From contig JAPTYO010000008.1 of the NCBI GenBank assembly GCA_036873135.1, positions 30,096,761 to 30,160,760 on the forward strand: a stretch of 64,000 nt of DNA, read 5' to 3'. Position 1 is the stretch's first letter, and each line of letters begins with the position of its first letter. Made by a program: the position numbers and the translations under genes. Of the stretch, positions 20,995 through 33,196 are shown piece by piece. Origin of the DNA: Clarkia xantiana subsp. parviflora. Its lineage: Eukaryota > Streptophyta > Magnoliopsida > Myrtales > Onagraceae. A model generated the notes under the pieces. The model saw only the letters and a program-made list of their open reading frames with translations. It made no database searches and was not told the DNA's origin.

Positions 20995-21854
20995 CCTAGA
21001 AAGTATCAAAGCCAAAACTTTATAACCAATTTAAATGAGAAAAGAAAATAAGAAAAACTACTAAGATCAGGCAGCCATGGATGACATCTATGGTCTATCT
21101 TGTTAGTTTAAGTATGGAAATAAACAAGTAACACAAATAACAACAAAAAATGACCAGTTAGTACCTTGGTGAAGCAATCAGTGTTAGTGACCTAGGATTC
21201 TTTGTCATATTAGAAGAATACACAAAAACAGAGTTTGCAGATGGAGCAGAGACAGATTCCGGAGAGTCAGGGGGAGCGGCGGCAACAATTCGTCACCGGC
21301 GGAGGAGAGGGTAGCACCAGAAGGCGTGAAGAGGTGGACACCGAACAGCCTGATCTTGAATCACACAATGAGATTAACAAGTTCTCAATAAACAAATAAT
21401 GTTGTGGACTCAAATTACATTAATGAGTACTCTACAAGTAGTTGTAATTGCTCTGATAATTAATTTCTAATATCACATTGATTATATTCAAAGATAGCAG
21501 AAGCTTCTAAGGTGATACTGAGCTCATCAACTTTCTCAGAATTTGCAAGTTCAGCAGCAAGCAGTCTATCAATAAAAATTGCAGATCGGTGGATTCTTAA
21601 GCGACATCAGCTTCCTTCACCAAGTTACATCCAATTTGAGTCAGCTAACTCATCAACTCCTTAACCAATCTAACAATGTTCATAAGCATGGTGCAGGTGC
21701 ATGATTTGCCCAATGATGAACATTCGTAATTTTCTCTCACAATCAAACCAATTGAGTCGCAACAACCAGGATCAAGCGAATCTATGTATGGAATATGTGA
21801 CTGAACTTATCCACATGCAAATCGAAATACAAATACCTAATTGCCAGCATTACC
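20995..21854. other. Intron-like and exon-like remains of captured gene
   Basis: Mixed AT-rich and GC-richer blocks. Bases 21230-21360 are GC-rich, and on the minus strand 21480-21570 encodes a Leu/Ala-rich stretch that could be another exon. No complete reading frame is supported. Confidence 0.3.
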
Positions 21855-22107
21855 CGAGTTTGTCGAATGCCTGGCCGGAGCTTAATGCTTGTCGACTGAG
21901 CATCTCCTCCTCCATCTTTGGCATATCGATGTTGGAGAAATCGGTCGGAAGTTCCGTGAGTGGCGGAGGAGGTGTGGATCGCTGGCCCCATTGGCGCCAT
22001 GCCTCGTCCTCCTCATCATCGACCACATCGTCGAGGTCGTCGAAGACGTGACGACCGATGGACATATGGACGGCCGGATCGAGACGGAGGAGGATCAGTG
22101 ACGGCAC
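21855..22107 (-). pseudogene. Captured host exon fragment C
   Basis: The 85-residue minus-strand frame starts with ATG. It has an acidic run (DDLDDVVDDEEDEA), then TPPPPLTELPTDFSNIDMPK, and ends at a GTAATG donor near 21854. It could be the first exon of the host gene from which fragments A and B also came. The family is not recognised. Confidence 0.4.
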
Positions 22108-22507
22108 GATGGCTGGGCAAGGCAGCTAAGTGACTAGTCAGCGAAGGAGAATCAACGATCGGCGGATGGCGGCACCGGGGCAAGGACTGGCCGACGTGAA
22201 AAAAACTCGAAGGCGTGGTCGCCGAAGGGCTGGCGGATGTGAGCAAGGATGGCTGCGTGACTCTCCGGTGGCAGTGGTGCACGGTTGTGGCGGTCGGAAC
22301 TATGACTCGCGGAGCTCCATCAATGCTTCGTCAAGAAAATATCACTGAGGAATAAGAAAGGGCAGCAAGAGAGAACTGCAATATATCATTTCTTTATTTG
22401 GTAAGCTATTTACCTTTAATTCAAAGTTCCCCTCTAAAATATTCCCACCAATTTTTTTTACCACTCATTCCATCTAAATATCTCATTCCTAGTGTGGATA
22501 TTGTGTG
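22108..22507. other. GC-rich then AT-rich CACTA interior
   Basis: Bases 22108-22340 are GC-rich and may be promoter or 5' leader of the captured gene. The rest is AT-rich up to the Copia target site. Confidence 0.35.
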
Positions 22508-22512
22508 GCATA

Positions 22513-23074
22513 TGTTAGCATATGGTGACGTGGCGCCGTAATAGGAGCCCGTTAATTAAGAGAATTACCTAAGTTAATTAGGTAATTGTCAAGCTGGGCT
22601 GATTGGGCCAAATCCAATTAGTAATTGATAAGGGAAGCCCAAAATGGGCCTCCCCCCTTTTATGCATGGTTCGGCCGAAACCCTAGTACCACATTGGTTG
22701 GAGTTGCCTTTTGGCAACTCCACCCAATACTATATATAGGGGTGACTCCTAAGGGTTTAAACACACAATTAAGAACAAGGATCTCCATTGAGAAAACTTG
22801 TCACCCTAGTCTAAATTTCGGCACCACCAACATCAAGTCCGAGGTTCCATCTCTGTTGAAGAATCGATCAGAGGTCTTGTTGTGGAGCTACATCGCGTGG
22901 GACTTCTTCTAACGAAGAACTTGCACGTGGTTCCGACCGGAGGATCAGAACTCCCTCCACATCGTTCTTGGGCAGGAAAGCTAAAAGGTATGTGCACTAA
23001 TTCCGCTGCGTAAACTAAATTTCTTGCTAGTACACGTTTAGCATTCCGTAGTATTACGTCCCCGTAATCCAACA
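22513..23074 (+). repeat. Left (5') LTR of Copia element
   Basis: The LTR starts TGTTAGCATATGG and ends AATCCAACA. A TATATATAGG box is at about 22731-22740. Just upstream is a perfect hairpin GGAGTTGCC TTTT GGCAACTCC (22700-22721). Confidence 0.9.
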
Positions 23075-23075
23075 A

Positions 23076-23092
23076 TGGTATCAGAGCGAGGT
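23076..23092 (+). promoter_or_regulatory. Primer-binding site, initiator tRNA-Met
   Basis: TGGTATCAGAGC follows the LTR after one base and is the standard complement to the 3' end of plant initiator tRNA-Met used by Copia elements. Confidence 0.9.
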
Positions 23093-24397
23093 TAGGAGTT
23101 CTTAAATTTTTTATAAATTGATGTTCTTGATGTTATGAAAAATTCGAAATTTTCAAGTATATGAACACCATGAAGGAATCCGAAATTTTTAGTTAAATTT
23201 CATGTGTTTGATCTTTAAAAACTAAAATTTTCAAATTTACATATTTTTCAAGATCAAACCCGAATTTTTCATGATGAATTCAAGTTTGATGTTCATAATC
23301 TTCAAGAACACCATGAGTTTTATCAAGAACACAATTTGGATTCTTGATCAAGGTAGTATTTGATCCTAAAATTTGACAACTTTTCCAACTTTTTGTGTTT
23401 GTGCCGAAAACCCTAGGGGTATTTTAGGTAATTTTTTTAATTTTCTTGATCACCAAGACTTTAAAATTCGGCACTAATATAAAAATATATATGTTGCCAT
23501 TTTTAAATTTTATTAATAGGTAACTATATATCTATAAGTTGGAAAATATGGATAGGTTTATAATATAATATTGTAAAAGATATTAACTATCAATATATAT
23601 AGCTAAAAGATAGGGATGAAGATATATTGATAGGATTTAGTTACTTAAAAAGATTAAGAAGATATATTGTCTATATATTTTATCCCTAAAAATATTTTTG
23701 ACTATTTATATATATATAGAGATTTGGCCGAAAATTATATATATATGTTAATATTGTTAATTGATTTACATCTTATAGATAGAATCTTGACAATATTTAT
23801 ATATATTAATAATATATGTGCCGAATTATATATATATATTAGCAATATTGGAAATTATTTTAAATAATTAATATTTTTTGGTGGCTAAGTTAAGTTTTTA
23901 GTGGACTTTAAAACCCTACTTAGCCCACAAGACATAATTCGGCCGAACCCTAGGGTTTATGGGCCAGTCCAATTGCTAAACCAGAATGGATAAAACCAAT
24001 CTGGGTTTTCTTAATCGGGTCGACCTAGTCGGGTCGGGTCGGAGCGTAGTAACTAAATTGAACCTAACCTAAACGGTTTTGAGTGATAAACCAAACCACA
24101 ATCCTATTTTATTGAACCGTTTCGGACCAAACAGGATTTTTTAAAATCGGACCGACTTGAACCAGATTTTAAATTGGACCGAACCAAATTTCAAAATTTT
24201 GGGAAATTTTAAATTGTTCAATAAAATAGGATGTCAAATTTTAAATCCAAAATGTTTTCGAACTTTAAAATTAGCCTAAACAGTGCTCTTAGGGTTTGTG
24301 TTTTAATACACGGTTTCAGTCAAAACCCTAATGCCTGGTTTCGATTATGGGGATGTATCTCGGACTTGCATGTTTTTGGGACTGGATTAAATTAGTG
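23093..24397. other. Copia 5' internal region, no gag seen
   Basis: AT-rich sequence with no open frame longer than chance. Gag would be expected here or after T3 but cannot be recognised. Confidence 0.5.
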
Positions 24398-24402
24398 GGC
24401 TG

Positions 24403-25241
24403 TGTTGGGATCAAAATGATGTGGCCTCAAACTTCACGGAATGGACTTCTAGGCTTCGCCTTGGACGTAGCTCTCTCTCGGACTTGATTTCCTCCGGGAG
24501 ACTTTTAAGGTCGAACACCTAAAAAGGGGTGGGGATGGCCCCTGATTCCACTCCGAAGCTTAAGTTAGTAATGTATTTGAGAGTGTAATATAAGTATTCG
24601 GAGCAGATTGAAAGTAATGAAGTAAATAGAAATAGTTCCTATTTATAGGGACAAATTACCGACTTTCTATAAGGCGGCTGCTATGCCCTAATTGGTTGCC
24701 TAGGGGCGGCAACCAGCCCTTTGTGATTGGTTGATAGAAGCGGTTGTCAGTCAGCTGGTGACAAGCAGGTCGCCACCTCACTTTTACTTAGGAGGGAAGT
24801 CTTTCCTAAGGCGGCTGAAGGAGGTGACAAGCAGGTCGCCACCTCACCTTTACTTCGGGGGGAGGTTTTCCCTTGGAGACGGTGGGAAGCAGGTCGCCAC
24901 CTGTCTTTACTTCGAGGGAAGGTTTTCCCTTGGAGACGGTGGGAAGCAGGTCGCCACCTGTCTTTACTTCGAGGGAAGGTTTTCCCTTGGAGACGGTGGG
25001 AAACAGGTCGCCACCTGTCCTCTGGAAGATTCTCTAAGTCTCCATAGTCGACCAGTCATTCTTTTGAAGTCGACTTCTTCATGATTGGTAGTCGACCTTT
25101 TATCTCCAAATGGTTGGAATAAACAAGAAAGGTCGTCGACTTCTTCTCCTCGCCCTGAAAGTGTACTCGACCTGTCACCTGTAGGAAATCACCATAGACC
25201 AAGAACGTACATACATAGTCGGGTTTATTTATAACCCAACA
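24403..25241 (-). mobile_element. Solo LTR of a Gypsy element
   Basis: The ends are TGTTGGG and CCCAACA, flanked by a perfect 5-bp duplication GGCTG (24398-24402 and 25242-25246). There is no internal region, so the copy was reduced to one LTR by recombination between its two LTRs. A TATA-like CCCTATAAAT on the minus strand (24641-24650) gives the orientation. It lies inside the Copia element. Confidence 0.9.
24755..25020. repeat. 57-bp tandem array in the solo LTR
   Basis: GACGGTGGGAAGCAGGTCGC recurs at 24878 and 24935, and as a variant at 24992, with two more diverged copies before; the period is 57 bp. ORFs repeated in two frames here are artefacts. Confidence 0.85.
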
Positions 25242-25467
25242 GGCTGATTTGCAATTGTTTACTTTCTGCATCATATATTTTGATTAATTAGAACTGTCGT
25301 CTTGACTTAGTCAAGCTAGCTGGATATTATATTGCAAGCATTGAGCTCTAGGATTTGAATATATGGTTTGCGCAATAGGATGGACATGCTATGCTGATTG
25401 AAAGTGCCTAGAATCCATGTCTATAACTTCACATGATTGATTGTAAGCATGAATTGCAAAACAGCCC

Positions 25468-25621
25468 TGATGGATATCTGTCCAATTCGGGTTCATATTT
25501 ACGTTTCGGACCTCGCAAACACGACGAAACCCATAAACGGATTTTACCGCGGACACCCCGAGTCCAAAATGGTCCGGATGCGCGCAGCACCCCGTACCGG
25601 GACTTCCGGATTGCTAAGGCA
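25468..25621 (+). repeat. Truncated 5' LTR of T3
   Basis: About the first 154 bases of the LTR are present and match the 3' LTR. The sequence then passes straight into gag at about 25622, near AAGGCAAC. The rest of the LTR and the start of gag were lost in one deletion. Confidence 0.85.
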
Positions 25622-26332
25622 ACAAGAGTCAAAGAGTTCGTGGATCTAGAAAGATTCATAGACCAGCATAAAGCGAAAGTCAGCGCAGCCCGCGCTAAAG
25701 AGAAGAAGGCGAGACCTCAACAAGGTTCGCAACAAGCAAGGCAATTCCAGGCGCAAAAGAGGCCGTTCCAGCCGGAATTCCAAAGACCGAAGGAAGTGAA
25801 CTTGGCAGACTGCATTCCCTTGAATGCACCACTCTCCGTGATCCTGAAAAAGATGAAGGAAGACAACATGTGGAGGGAGCCGACAAACTTCCGAAAGGGT
25901 CCACTTGGAAAGCAAAAAGACAAATGGTGCGAGAACCATGAAGTCTATGGCCATGAGACAGACAGCTGTGTCAGCCTAAGATTTCGTGTAAACAACTTCA
26001 TCCTCAAAGGATAACTCAAGCAATACGTAGATCAAGGCGACAAGCGGCAAAAGAAGAACCATGCTGAGCCATCCGGAAAGATGAACAAGGGAAAGGAGAA
26101 AATGAACGACAATCCGCCACCTGCGAAGCGTGGCGTCATCAATGTGATTCATGGAGGGCCAGCTGCAGGAGGAAGCATTTCTAATGCTCGTGATGTCTAT
26201 GTTGCGCAAATACAAGTTTTTCCCAAGTATGGAAAAAGACGCCAACCAGAGAGGGAAGGCGTGGTCATCCCATTCTCAGACACTGACAAGAAGCACATAG
26301 TCTAACCCCACGATGATGCTCTTGTCATTACA
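25622..26332 (+). pseudogene. gag: T3 gag, first copy, C-terminal part
   Basis: The frame begins inside gag (RVKEFVDLERF). It contains NLADCIPLNAP and the knuckle CENHEVYGHETDSC, both matched in T4A gag (56891-57421). In-frame stops are at 26012-26014 and 26303-26305, yet the same frame continues to the protease. The stretch around INVIHGGPAAGG is the gag-protease linker also seen in T1 and T2. Confidence 0.85.
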
Positions 26333-26862
26333 ATGGATGTCAACGGATACGATGTGCGAAGGATATTGGTGGATGGTGGAAGTGCCGCAGACTTACTGCA
26401 TGTAGAGGTTCTCAAGAAATTGAGAAAAATGGAAATTGATCTTTCGCCAAGCACATTCCCGCTAGTCAGCTTCGCAGGAGCTGCAACTTACCTGTTGGGT
26501 ATGATCACACTGCCAGTCATCCTGGCAGAAGGTTGGAAGGCGCTTTATATCAATGTCACATTTGTAGTGGTGAGCACCCTAGGATCATACAACGGCATCC
26601 TAGGAAGAACGACAATCAACCCGCACGACATCGTGCCGTCCACCGCTCACCAAAAGATGAAGTTCCTAACTCCTCATGGGATCGGCAATGTTCTAGGGGA
26701 CCAAACAGCCGCACGGAAGTGCTACGTCAACGCTCTAAGGAAGACGAAGCAAGTGTCCATTTCCATGATAGAAGTTGGCGTGAAAAGAAAGCTGTTCGCT
26801 TCAAGTGATGATGATGAAGGAAAAAAGAAGGAGTTAACACCAAGAGCTGGACTCGACAGGAT
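26333..26862 (+). pseudogene. T3 aspartic protease
   Basis: Same frame as the preceding gag block. The active-site region reads ILVDGGSAADLL, followed by a YNGILGRTTIN block, both conserved in T1 and T2. In place of reverse transcriptase, the sequence runs into a second gag segment near 26863. Confidence 0.85.
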
Positions 26863-27465
26863 GCTCTTCCCAACAAGACGAAGTGTCCTAGATGTCAGAT
26901 AAGGGCAAGAAGAGTCCATTACAGCTTACTTCAGGAGGTTCGCCCAAAATGCAACCGCACTAAGGGCAACCAAAAAGAAGTCATCACTGCGTTTTACTTG
27001 AACATGAATGCGCCAACGGTTTTGCTGTTCGGAAGAATATATGGATGGCGTACAACCAAGACGATGGCATGCCTGAAGGATAAGTTTGAAACTGAAATCT
27101 CTTGTGAACGCGAGCTGGGATGGGGCACAGCTCTTAGCACGAATCTGGAAGTTCAACCGGCAAGACAACCAGGAAGCTCAAGCGTCGAATACGCTGATAT
27201 CTTCACTCCCTTAAACACGGAGGTTGAAGAGATATACAATAAGCTCCTAGAAAACAAGCTTCCGGGTCCACTCGAGCCGATGACTGCCTTCCTAGGTAGA
27301 AACGTCGAAGATTAGTGCCGATACCACCAAACATGGGGCCACCATACTAACAGTTGCTTAACTTTGAAAATGGAGATCGGGGAGTTCATTGCACATGGAG
27401 CTTTGGGAAGCTATGTTGCAAGTGACGATGCTCGTCTGCCACCAAGACATTTCAAAGGGAGATAG
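26863..27465 (+). pseudogene. gag: T3 gag, second copy
   Basis: After the protease the frame reads SVLDVR, a stop at 26900-26902, then GQEESITAYFRRFAQN, which matches T1 gag (SLDDVRQGHDETL...ARFNQN). A frameshift occurs at about 26990. The block ends with a second zinc knuckle, CRYHQTWGHHTNSC, after a stop at 27313-27315. The duplicated gag around one protease most likely arose by recombination between elements. Confidence 0.8.
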
Positions 27466-29097
27466 GCTATCCACTCTTTATCTATCTTTACATCTTTGTC
27501 AACATGTCTATTCTAGCTGAGAACTTAAGTGTTGTTTACGCTTCTGTACTTAGAAATATTTCGGAAAGAGCGATCAGTAGACGCCTTCCTGCAAGTCATT
27601 GTACGCATACCAAAATTCTAATGAAGATTAATCTACTTTCGTAGGTACATCTCTATAATACGCATTTTACTTCGGATTAACACCAAGTAACAAACAACGA
27701 GCATATTACTCATATCAACAACTCAAGTCATTATCCTATGCAACTTATATTATACGGCATCAAGAAGATTATTATCAACAATACAAGCTAAACAATATGG
27801 GTAACGAGGAACTTATGGCATACAACGCCAACATATCTATTATTTACACCAACAAGGAGTTTATTTCCCCATCTATAACGACGTCTATCTCAAGAAGATG
27901 TCGGCAACACAAAGCCATCGCGCTATGTGCACAGTCAACTTATATGTCGCAATGACAACTTGCGGATTATCTACAAAAAGGGACTTATAAAAATTCTCTA
28001 CTCAAAGTGACGGCTATTCCAAAGACGTCAAATACATGCAATATCTTGGAAAAACACCAAGGTCTACTATCAAAATGACGACTATTTCAAAGGCGTCAAC
28101 AACAAACAATATCTTGGATAAACACCAAGATTTACTATCAAAAGTGGCATGCTGCGACATCCTCCTTGCAAGGGCAAACGCCATGTTCACATCTATCAAA
28201 GTAGCATGCTGCGACATTCTCCTTGCAAGGGTAAACCCCATGTTTACTTCTAAAAAATGGCATGCTGCAAAATCCTCTTAGAGGCAAATCCTCATGTTCA
28301 TAGCCATTCCCTGCATACAAACCAGGATACGGCACTTAGGTGGGACTGATCACCCTATCGTGGCGGAAGTCCTCTTGTTTGACGACAACCCCACACATCT
28401 ACAAAGTATGTACATCCCTCTTAAGGGTCCATATGCCATGAAGATACATTCCTTGATAGGATAGCTTCATGTACACTCAAACTATACATATCCTCTTAAG
28501 GATGCAGACATAATGAAGACCTATACCTTAAGTGGGCAGGCTTAATTCAAAAACGCTAGCAGGAGCGCACCCTGTTTGAAAAACTCACCAAACTTACAAG
28601 TCGAGTCTTGTACAACGTCGCCTTAGAGTGGAACTAAGAGACGGTATAAACTTTAGTCTTGCTTCGTCAAGACGACACTACTACATGTCAAGGGCCAAGT
28701 GCCAAGTACATTACTATTTACAATGCTACAAGTACCAAGTGTACATACCATGCCATGCTTTGGAAATTCTTTCAAGAGGGGCGCTAATAACACCCTGCAA
28801 GGCGCAAGTCGCAACATTAGTTGTTTTATCCATTATAAAAAGGAGATCAGTCCTATCATGCAAGACCAATACATACGGACAATCAAGATAACTCAAGGTA
28901 TGAAATATTACTAGCAAGTTATCACGTATTTAGTATTATTGAAAACATTTCCAAGTGACAAAATACCATGCAAGCAAACGCATAAACGAAGGTTGGAACA
29001 AAAGCCTCAACATAACATCAACCCGTTCACAAAGGGTTCAACATGCTGAAAGCAAACAACGTGATACCATCCAAGAGATAACATCATCTCCAAAAGA
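27466..29097. other. T3 internal non-coding region with short repeats
   Basis: No gene seen. Bases 28030-28260 contain two short direct repeats: a CAATATCTTGGA-AAACACCAAG type pair and a GCATGCTGCGACAT-CTCCTTGCAAGGG pair about 60 bp apart. Bases 28550-28650 match, in inverted orientation, bases 62840-62945 of T4B, linking the two elements. Confidence 0.55.
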
Positions 29098-30300
29098 CTA
29101 AGACAACATGTTCATGAAGTCAACACCAAGTGCAATATCATCATTACCATATCCAAAGATCACGGAGAGAGAAGCCGCTTCAGCTTCCTTACGCTGTAAA
29201 TCCGCAACATGGTTAACAACAAATGAAGAATAAGGACCTAACTTGTCGAACGGAAAGCCGGGTGCAAGCGTGCGTACTCTGCCAATATTATCTTTGGCAA
29301 ACTCATCAATCATAGATGAAAATTCAGCCTTAGCGGAAGCAAGGACGGCAGCAGCATGGGCAAGGGTGCTAGGATATTCGACAAGTCCCTTCTCAACTCC
29401 CGCTTTATGCGCTTCCTCAAGTATAGAAGCAAGCGCGACATCATGGGCGCTACTACTCTCTGCAATTTGCTGCTTGATAGCAGCAATCTCAGCCTCAAAT
29501 TTCTCAACATGGGCGCGACGAGCAGCAATGCGCGTATCAAAATCAGCAACCTTGGAGTTCAAGTTTTGCACCTCCTCCTCGGACCGTGCAAGCTCGCGAG
29601 AAACTGCATTGCTCTTCTTGACAGCAGCCCTCTTCTCGCTCACAAGCCCCAAAACAAAGGATGACATGTTCACCATCCTTGAAATAGCCTAAGTACAACA
29701 AACCAAACAACAAGACGATCAATGCAAGGCATATGCTTACAGCATGCGAACATAGAAGTTAAAACAATGCTTACCGGTGCAAATACAGCCAAGCTACTCT
29801 CAACATATGCTTGTGCTTCCTCGTCAGTAGATGGCTGAACGTCATGATCGCCAGGAGGAACGCACCTTTGAAACACTCGCACCCCGACTTCCGGTGTGCT
29901 AAGCGTGGAATCCTTCGGAAAGTGAAGACCGCCAGTGGAGAAAGGTGACCAATCTTCTCCAGATATATCTATCCCGTCGGATAGGATCAAGTCATCACGC
30001 TTGATGCCTGGAAGCGCTGCAATAAAGCCAACATAAAATAAAGAAGATGTTAGCAAAAATCCTAAGTAAAAGAAACATGTCGAAGTAAACAACACATACC
30101 TAGACGGAGGAACGCTCCTCCTCTGGCCGGTCCCTCGACCGGGGGGGCAGAAGGCGCCACCTCACGACCCTCAACTCTATTTCCTTTATCGCAAGAAGGA
30201 GTTGGCACGGTTGCATTCGGCATAGAGAACTTAGAATCGCTCGAGGAACGCGCCCCTGCGACATATCTTTTGAGAACTGTGCTAAAGCCAGGAACTGCAA
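29098..30300 (-). CDS. Antisense extra ORF (aORF) of T3, C-terminal exons
   Basis: On the strand opposite to gag, three exons join in frame. They are about 30296-30100 (containing VEGPARGGAFLRL, GT donor), 30016-29775 (ALPGIKRDD to SSLAVFAP, AG and GT borders), and 29688-29098 (AISRMVNMSSFVLGL to a stop). The last exon encodes a long Ala/Glu/Lys coiled coil and a region (GFPFDKLGPY) matching NFPFEKVPEI in the T1 aORF. The N-terminal domain seen in T1 and T2 was not found upstream. No stop interrupts these exons. The function is unknown. Confidence 0.65.
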
Positions 30301-33182
30301 CCACGCGTTCAGTCACATGTACGGAGCAACTTGCAAACAAAAGCAACATGAAAGCAACAACTTGGAAAATTAACAAGTTCAAAGAAGATACAAGGAGGTG
30401 CCTTACTCACAAGTCCTTTACCGCGACCATGTCTGGAGACTCCAGAGTAGCGGGGGCAATAATGCGGACATTTCTTCCAACAAGCGGATTACCGTGTACA
30501 TCGGTTGTCTGCAAGGACGAGCTTTTTTCATCAGTCCGACCTACATTGCAACATGATACAAGTCATAAAGATCATCAACATACCAAATCTTCAGAAGGAA
30601 GTATATGTATACCGACATCAATTAATCAAGCAAGGACGTCAACATCTACACTTGGTGTATTATTTAGCTGCTCAACCATGTCGACATCCGAACATAGAGT
30701 TACTCGCAGAATGGGAATAGTGGACTTACTCATGATAACAGCCGTGGAAAGATTAATTCTGACAAGAAGATAGCGAGATCTGATATCCTGAAAAGTGCAA
30801 CCAACAATCCAATCAGTGCGCAAGCACGCATCAACACTTATGCTGACATCTATGCAATGGACGCTCCATGATAGATAACTATGTACGCATCGACTTAATA
30901 GTCTTCGTGCAACAAGTAACAAGCATCATGCAAGGGGGGAAACCCTCTCAACACATCGAATTACATGTCGACATCAAGCTCATACTCGCAGCACACATGA
31001 CAACAAGGGTGAAATATTTTCTAAGTGTTTTGCTCAAGATGACAGTCAGCATATTACCAAGTGTTAGCATACGACAAGGTGTTGACATACAACCTATGTT
31101 TACATAAAGCATATGGATACAACGTACATAGCCAAGGATAGAAAAAAGATTCTAAGTGTGGGGGCAAGTGCGCACATACAAGCGCGTACATACGAGCACG
31201 CGCATACAGCTGTCGACATACAACGAGATGTCAGCTATCAGGAATATTCTCCAAGTGTTCCAACTATATCGGCTGTCGACATATGACGAGAAGCCAGCTG
31301 TCAAGGATATTTTCTAAGTGTTCCACCATGTCAGCAATCAACAAGCTGTCAGCATACTATCAAGTATCAACATACGACAAGGTGTCGGCATGCAACAAAA
31401 TATGGCTGAAATGTTTTCTAAGTATTTTGCTTACGACATGGGACTATACGCGACAAGAAACCAACAGTCAGAAAATGTTGTCTAAGTATTTCCTTGATGT
31501 CAACAATCAACAAGCGGAATGGAATCAACTATCTAGGAGCATTCTCCAAGTACATTAGCATGATGACGGATAACATACATCAAGTGGCAAACATCAACTA
31601 CTACGAAATATTTTCTAAGTGTTTCTATGTCAGCGGTCGACAAGAATCATATGACGACATCAATGGTAACAAACACTAGATATTATTGAAATATTTTCTA
31701 AGTGTTTTAGCATGTTTGCAAACAGTGACCAACGATCAATACATGATGCTCAACGCAGATTTCCTAAGTTATCACTACCAACATACAACCATTGACGACC
31801 ATGTACGAACAACTACTGATCGTCAACATCGAGCATACTAAAACAACGGCTAAGGCATGGAGCAACATGTCGGCAATGAATACTATGCATAAGGGAAGTG
31901 TAACAATTCATTTGCACTTTTCTAAAATTTTCAGCACTTAGAAATTTTTTGGCCGATTTGGGGCTAAGTATTGTAATGCATTTCATCAAACACCTTGTAT
32001 GCATGTTAAGGTGACTAAGCACATAGTGATTTCAAGAATGAATTAAGGCCAAACGAAGTCACAAAATGTACAGCCATGTACGAAATTGGACTCACCAACA
32101 CGAAGCGATTCCGAATTGTCACACGCCGTCACCGAAGCTCCACGCGCCACCCATAGACGCCGCACGCTCCGCTGCCGTTTCTGTCACGCGCCTCCGCTGA
32201 TTGCCACACACCGCTGTTCTGCACTCCACGCGCCGTCGACTTCCACCTCTAGCTTGGCCGGAATTTAATTGATGTCAAGTATGGTGTGACTACTCCAAAT
32301 TTACATCTTCATAAACCCCTTCTTCAACAAGCTATGAGAGCTTCTTGGAAAACTATCAAGGGAGGGCGTAAGCTAATGACTATTCTCTCTCCTAATTTTC
32401 ACTAATAGTGTCTACACCATGTGCTAAGGACTAAACTCATATCTAATTTCGCACAAGTCCCTAGCATCATGTATGAGCATGTTTACATCTCTCATATGCT
32501 TACATTACATACATGCTCCCTAATGTTGCATGACGCGCTACATACAATTATTATTGCATGTTATGTACACATAGGCTATTATGCATGAAATTATTTTTGT
32601 ATATGCATGATTCTAACTTATGATTGCTACATGATTATTTTTATAATCTAAGTATGTATTGCATGTTTACATCATATTACATGCTTACATCATATTCTAT
32701 GTTTACATCATGCTCTCCAATTTTGTATTGCTCTAAGTATTTTGCTTATTGCATGCTTCATGTTAACATCCTGTTTCATGTTGACAAACATGCTTGCCAA
32801 TTGTATATTGCTATAAGTGTTTTATTCACTGCACGATTACATCATCCATATGCTATGTCGTCATTTCCATGTTAACATCATGTTACACGTTTACATCATG
32901 TACCATGATAACATCACGTCGCATGATTATTTATTATTACAAGTATCGCTTATTACATGTAACTACGAATATGTCGTTAACTGCACACTGTTATATGTAT
33001 ACCGTCTGTTACGCTAACCCCGTGAACAGATTACGCATGTTCGTCGAAAAATTAAAGATGGACGAATTTGTGCTCCGCGCATTCGATTGACAAACAGGCC
33101 ACCCCTGAGGTCAGTGCCGAACCTAAATTGGACGAATATCCTATCTTAAATAGATTCAACAATGGGTTTTGAACCGCTACTT
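30301..33182. repeat. T3 region between aORF and LTR, degenerate repeats
   Basis: Bases 30900-31740 hold scattered copies of GAAATATTTTCTAAGTGTTT and CGACATACGACAAG-like motifs at irregular spacing. They are inverted relatives of the 66-bp array of T4B (AACACTTAGAAAATATTTTC). Bases 32640-33000 repeat CATGTTTACATCATG-like units. Bases 32090-32270 are GC-rich and resemble the aORF leader of T4B. No intact frame was seen. Confidence 0.6.
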
Positions 33183-33196
33183 GACTCGGGGGCAAG
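33183..33196 (+). promoter_or_regulatory. Polypurine tract of T3
   Basis: GACTCGGGGGCAAG directly precedes the 3' LTR. The reverse of the same sequence stands next to the T4 LTR at 58795-58811. Confidence 0.85.

Noticed and set aside
23076..23092. Possible tRNA-Met gene
   Set aside because: Only the short stretch complementary to the tRNA 3' end is present; no cloverleaf. It is a primer-binding site.
24403..25241. Solo LTR considered as the 5' LTR of T3
   Set aside because: It has its own perfect duplication GGCTG, different ends and the opposite orientation; T3 has its own LTR sequence and AGCCC duplication.
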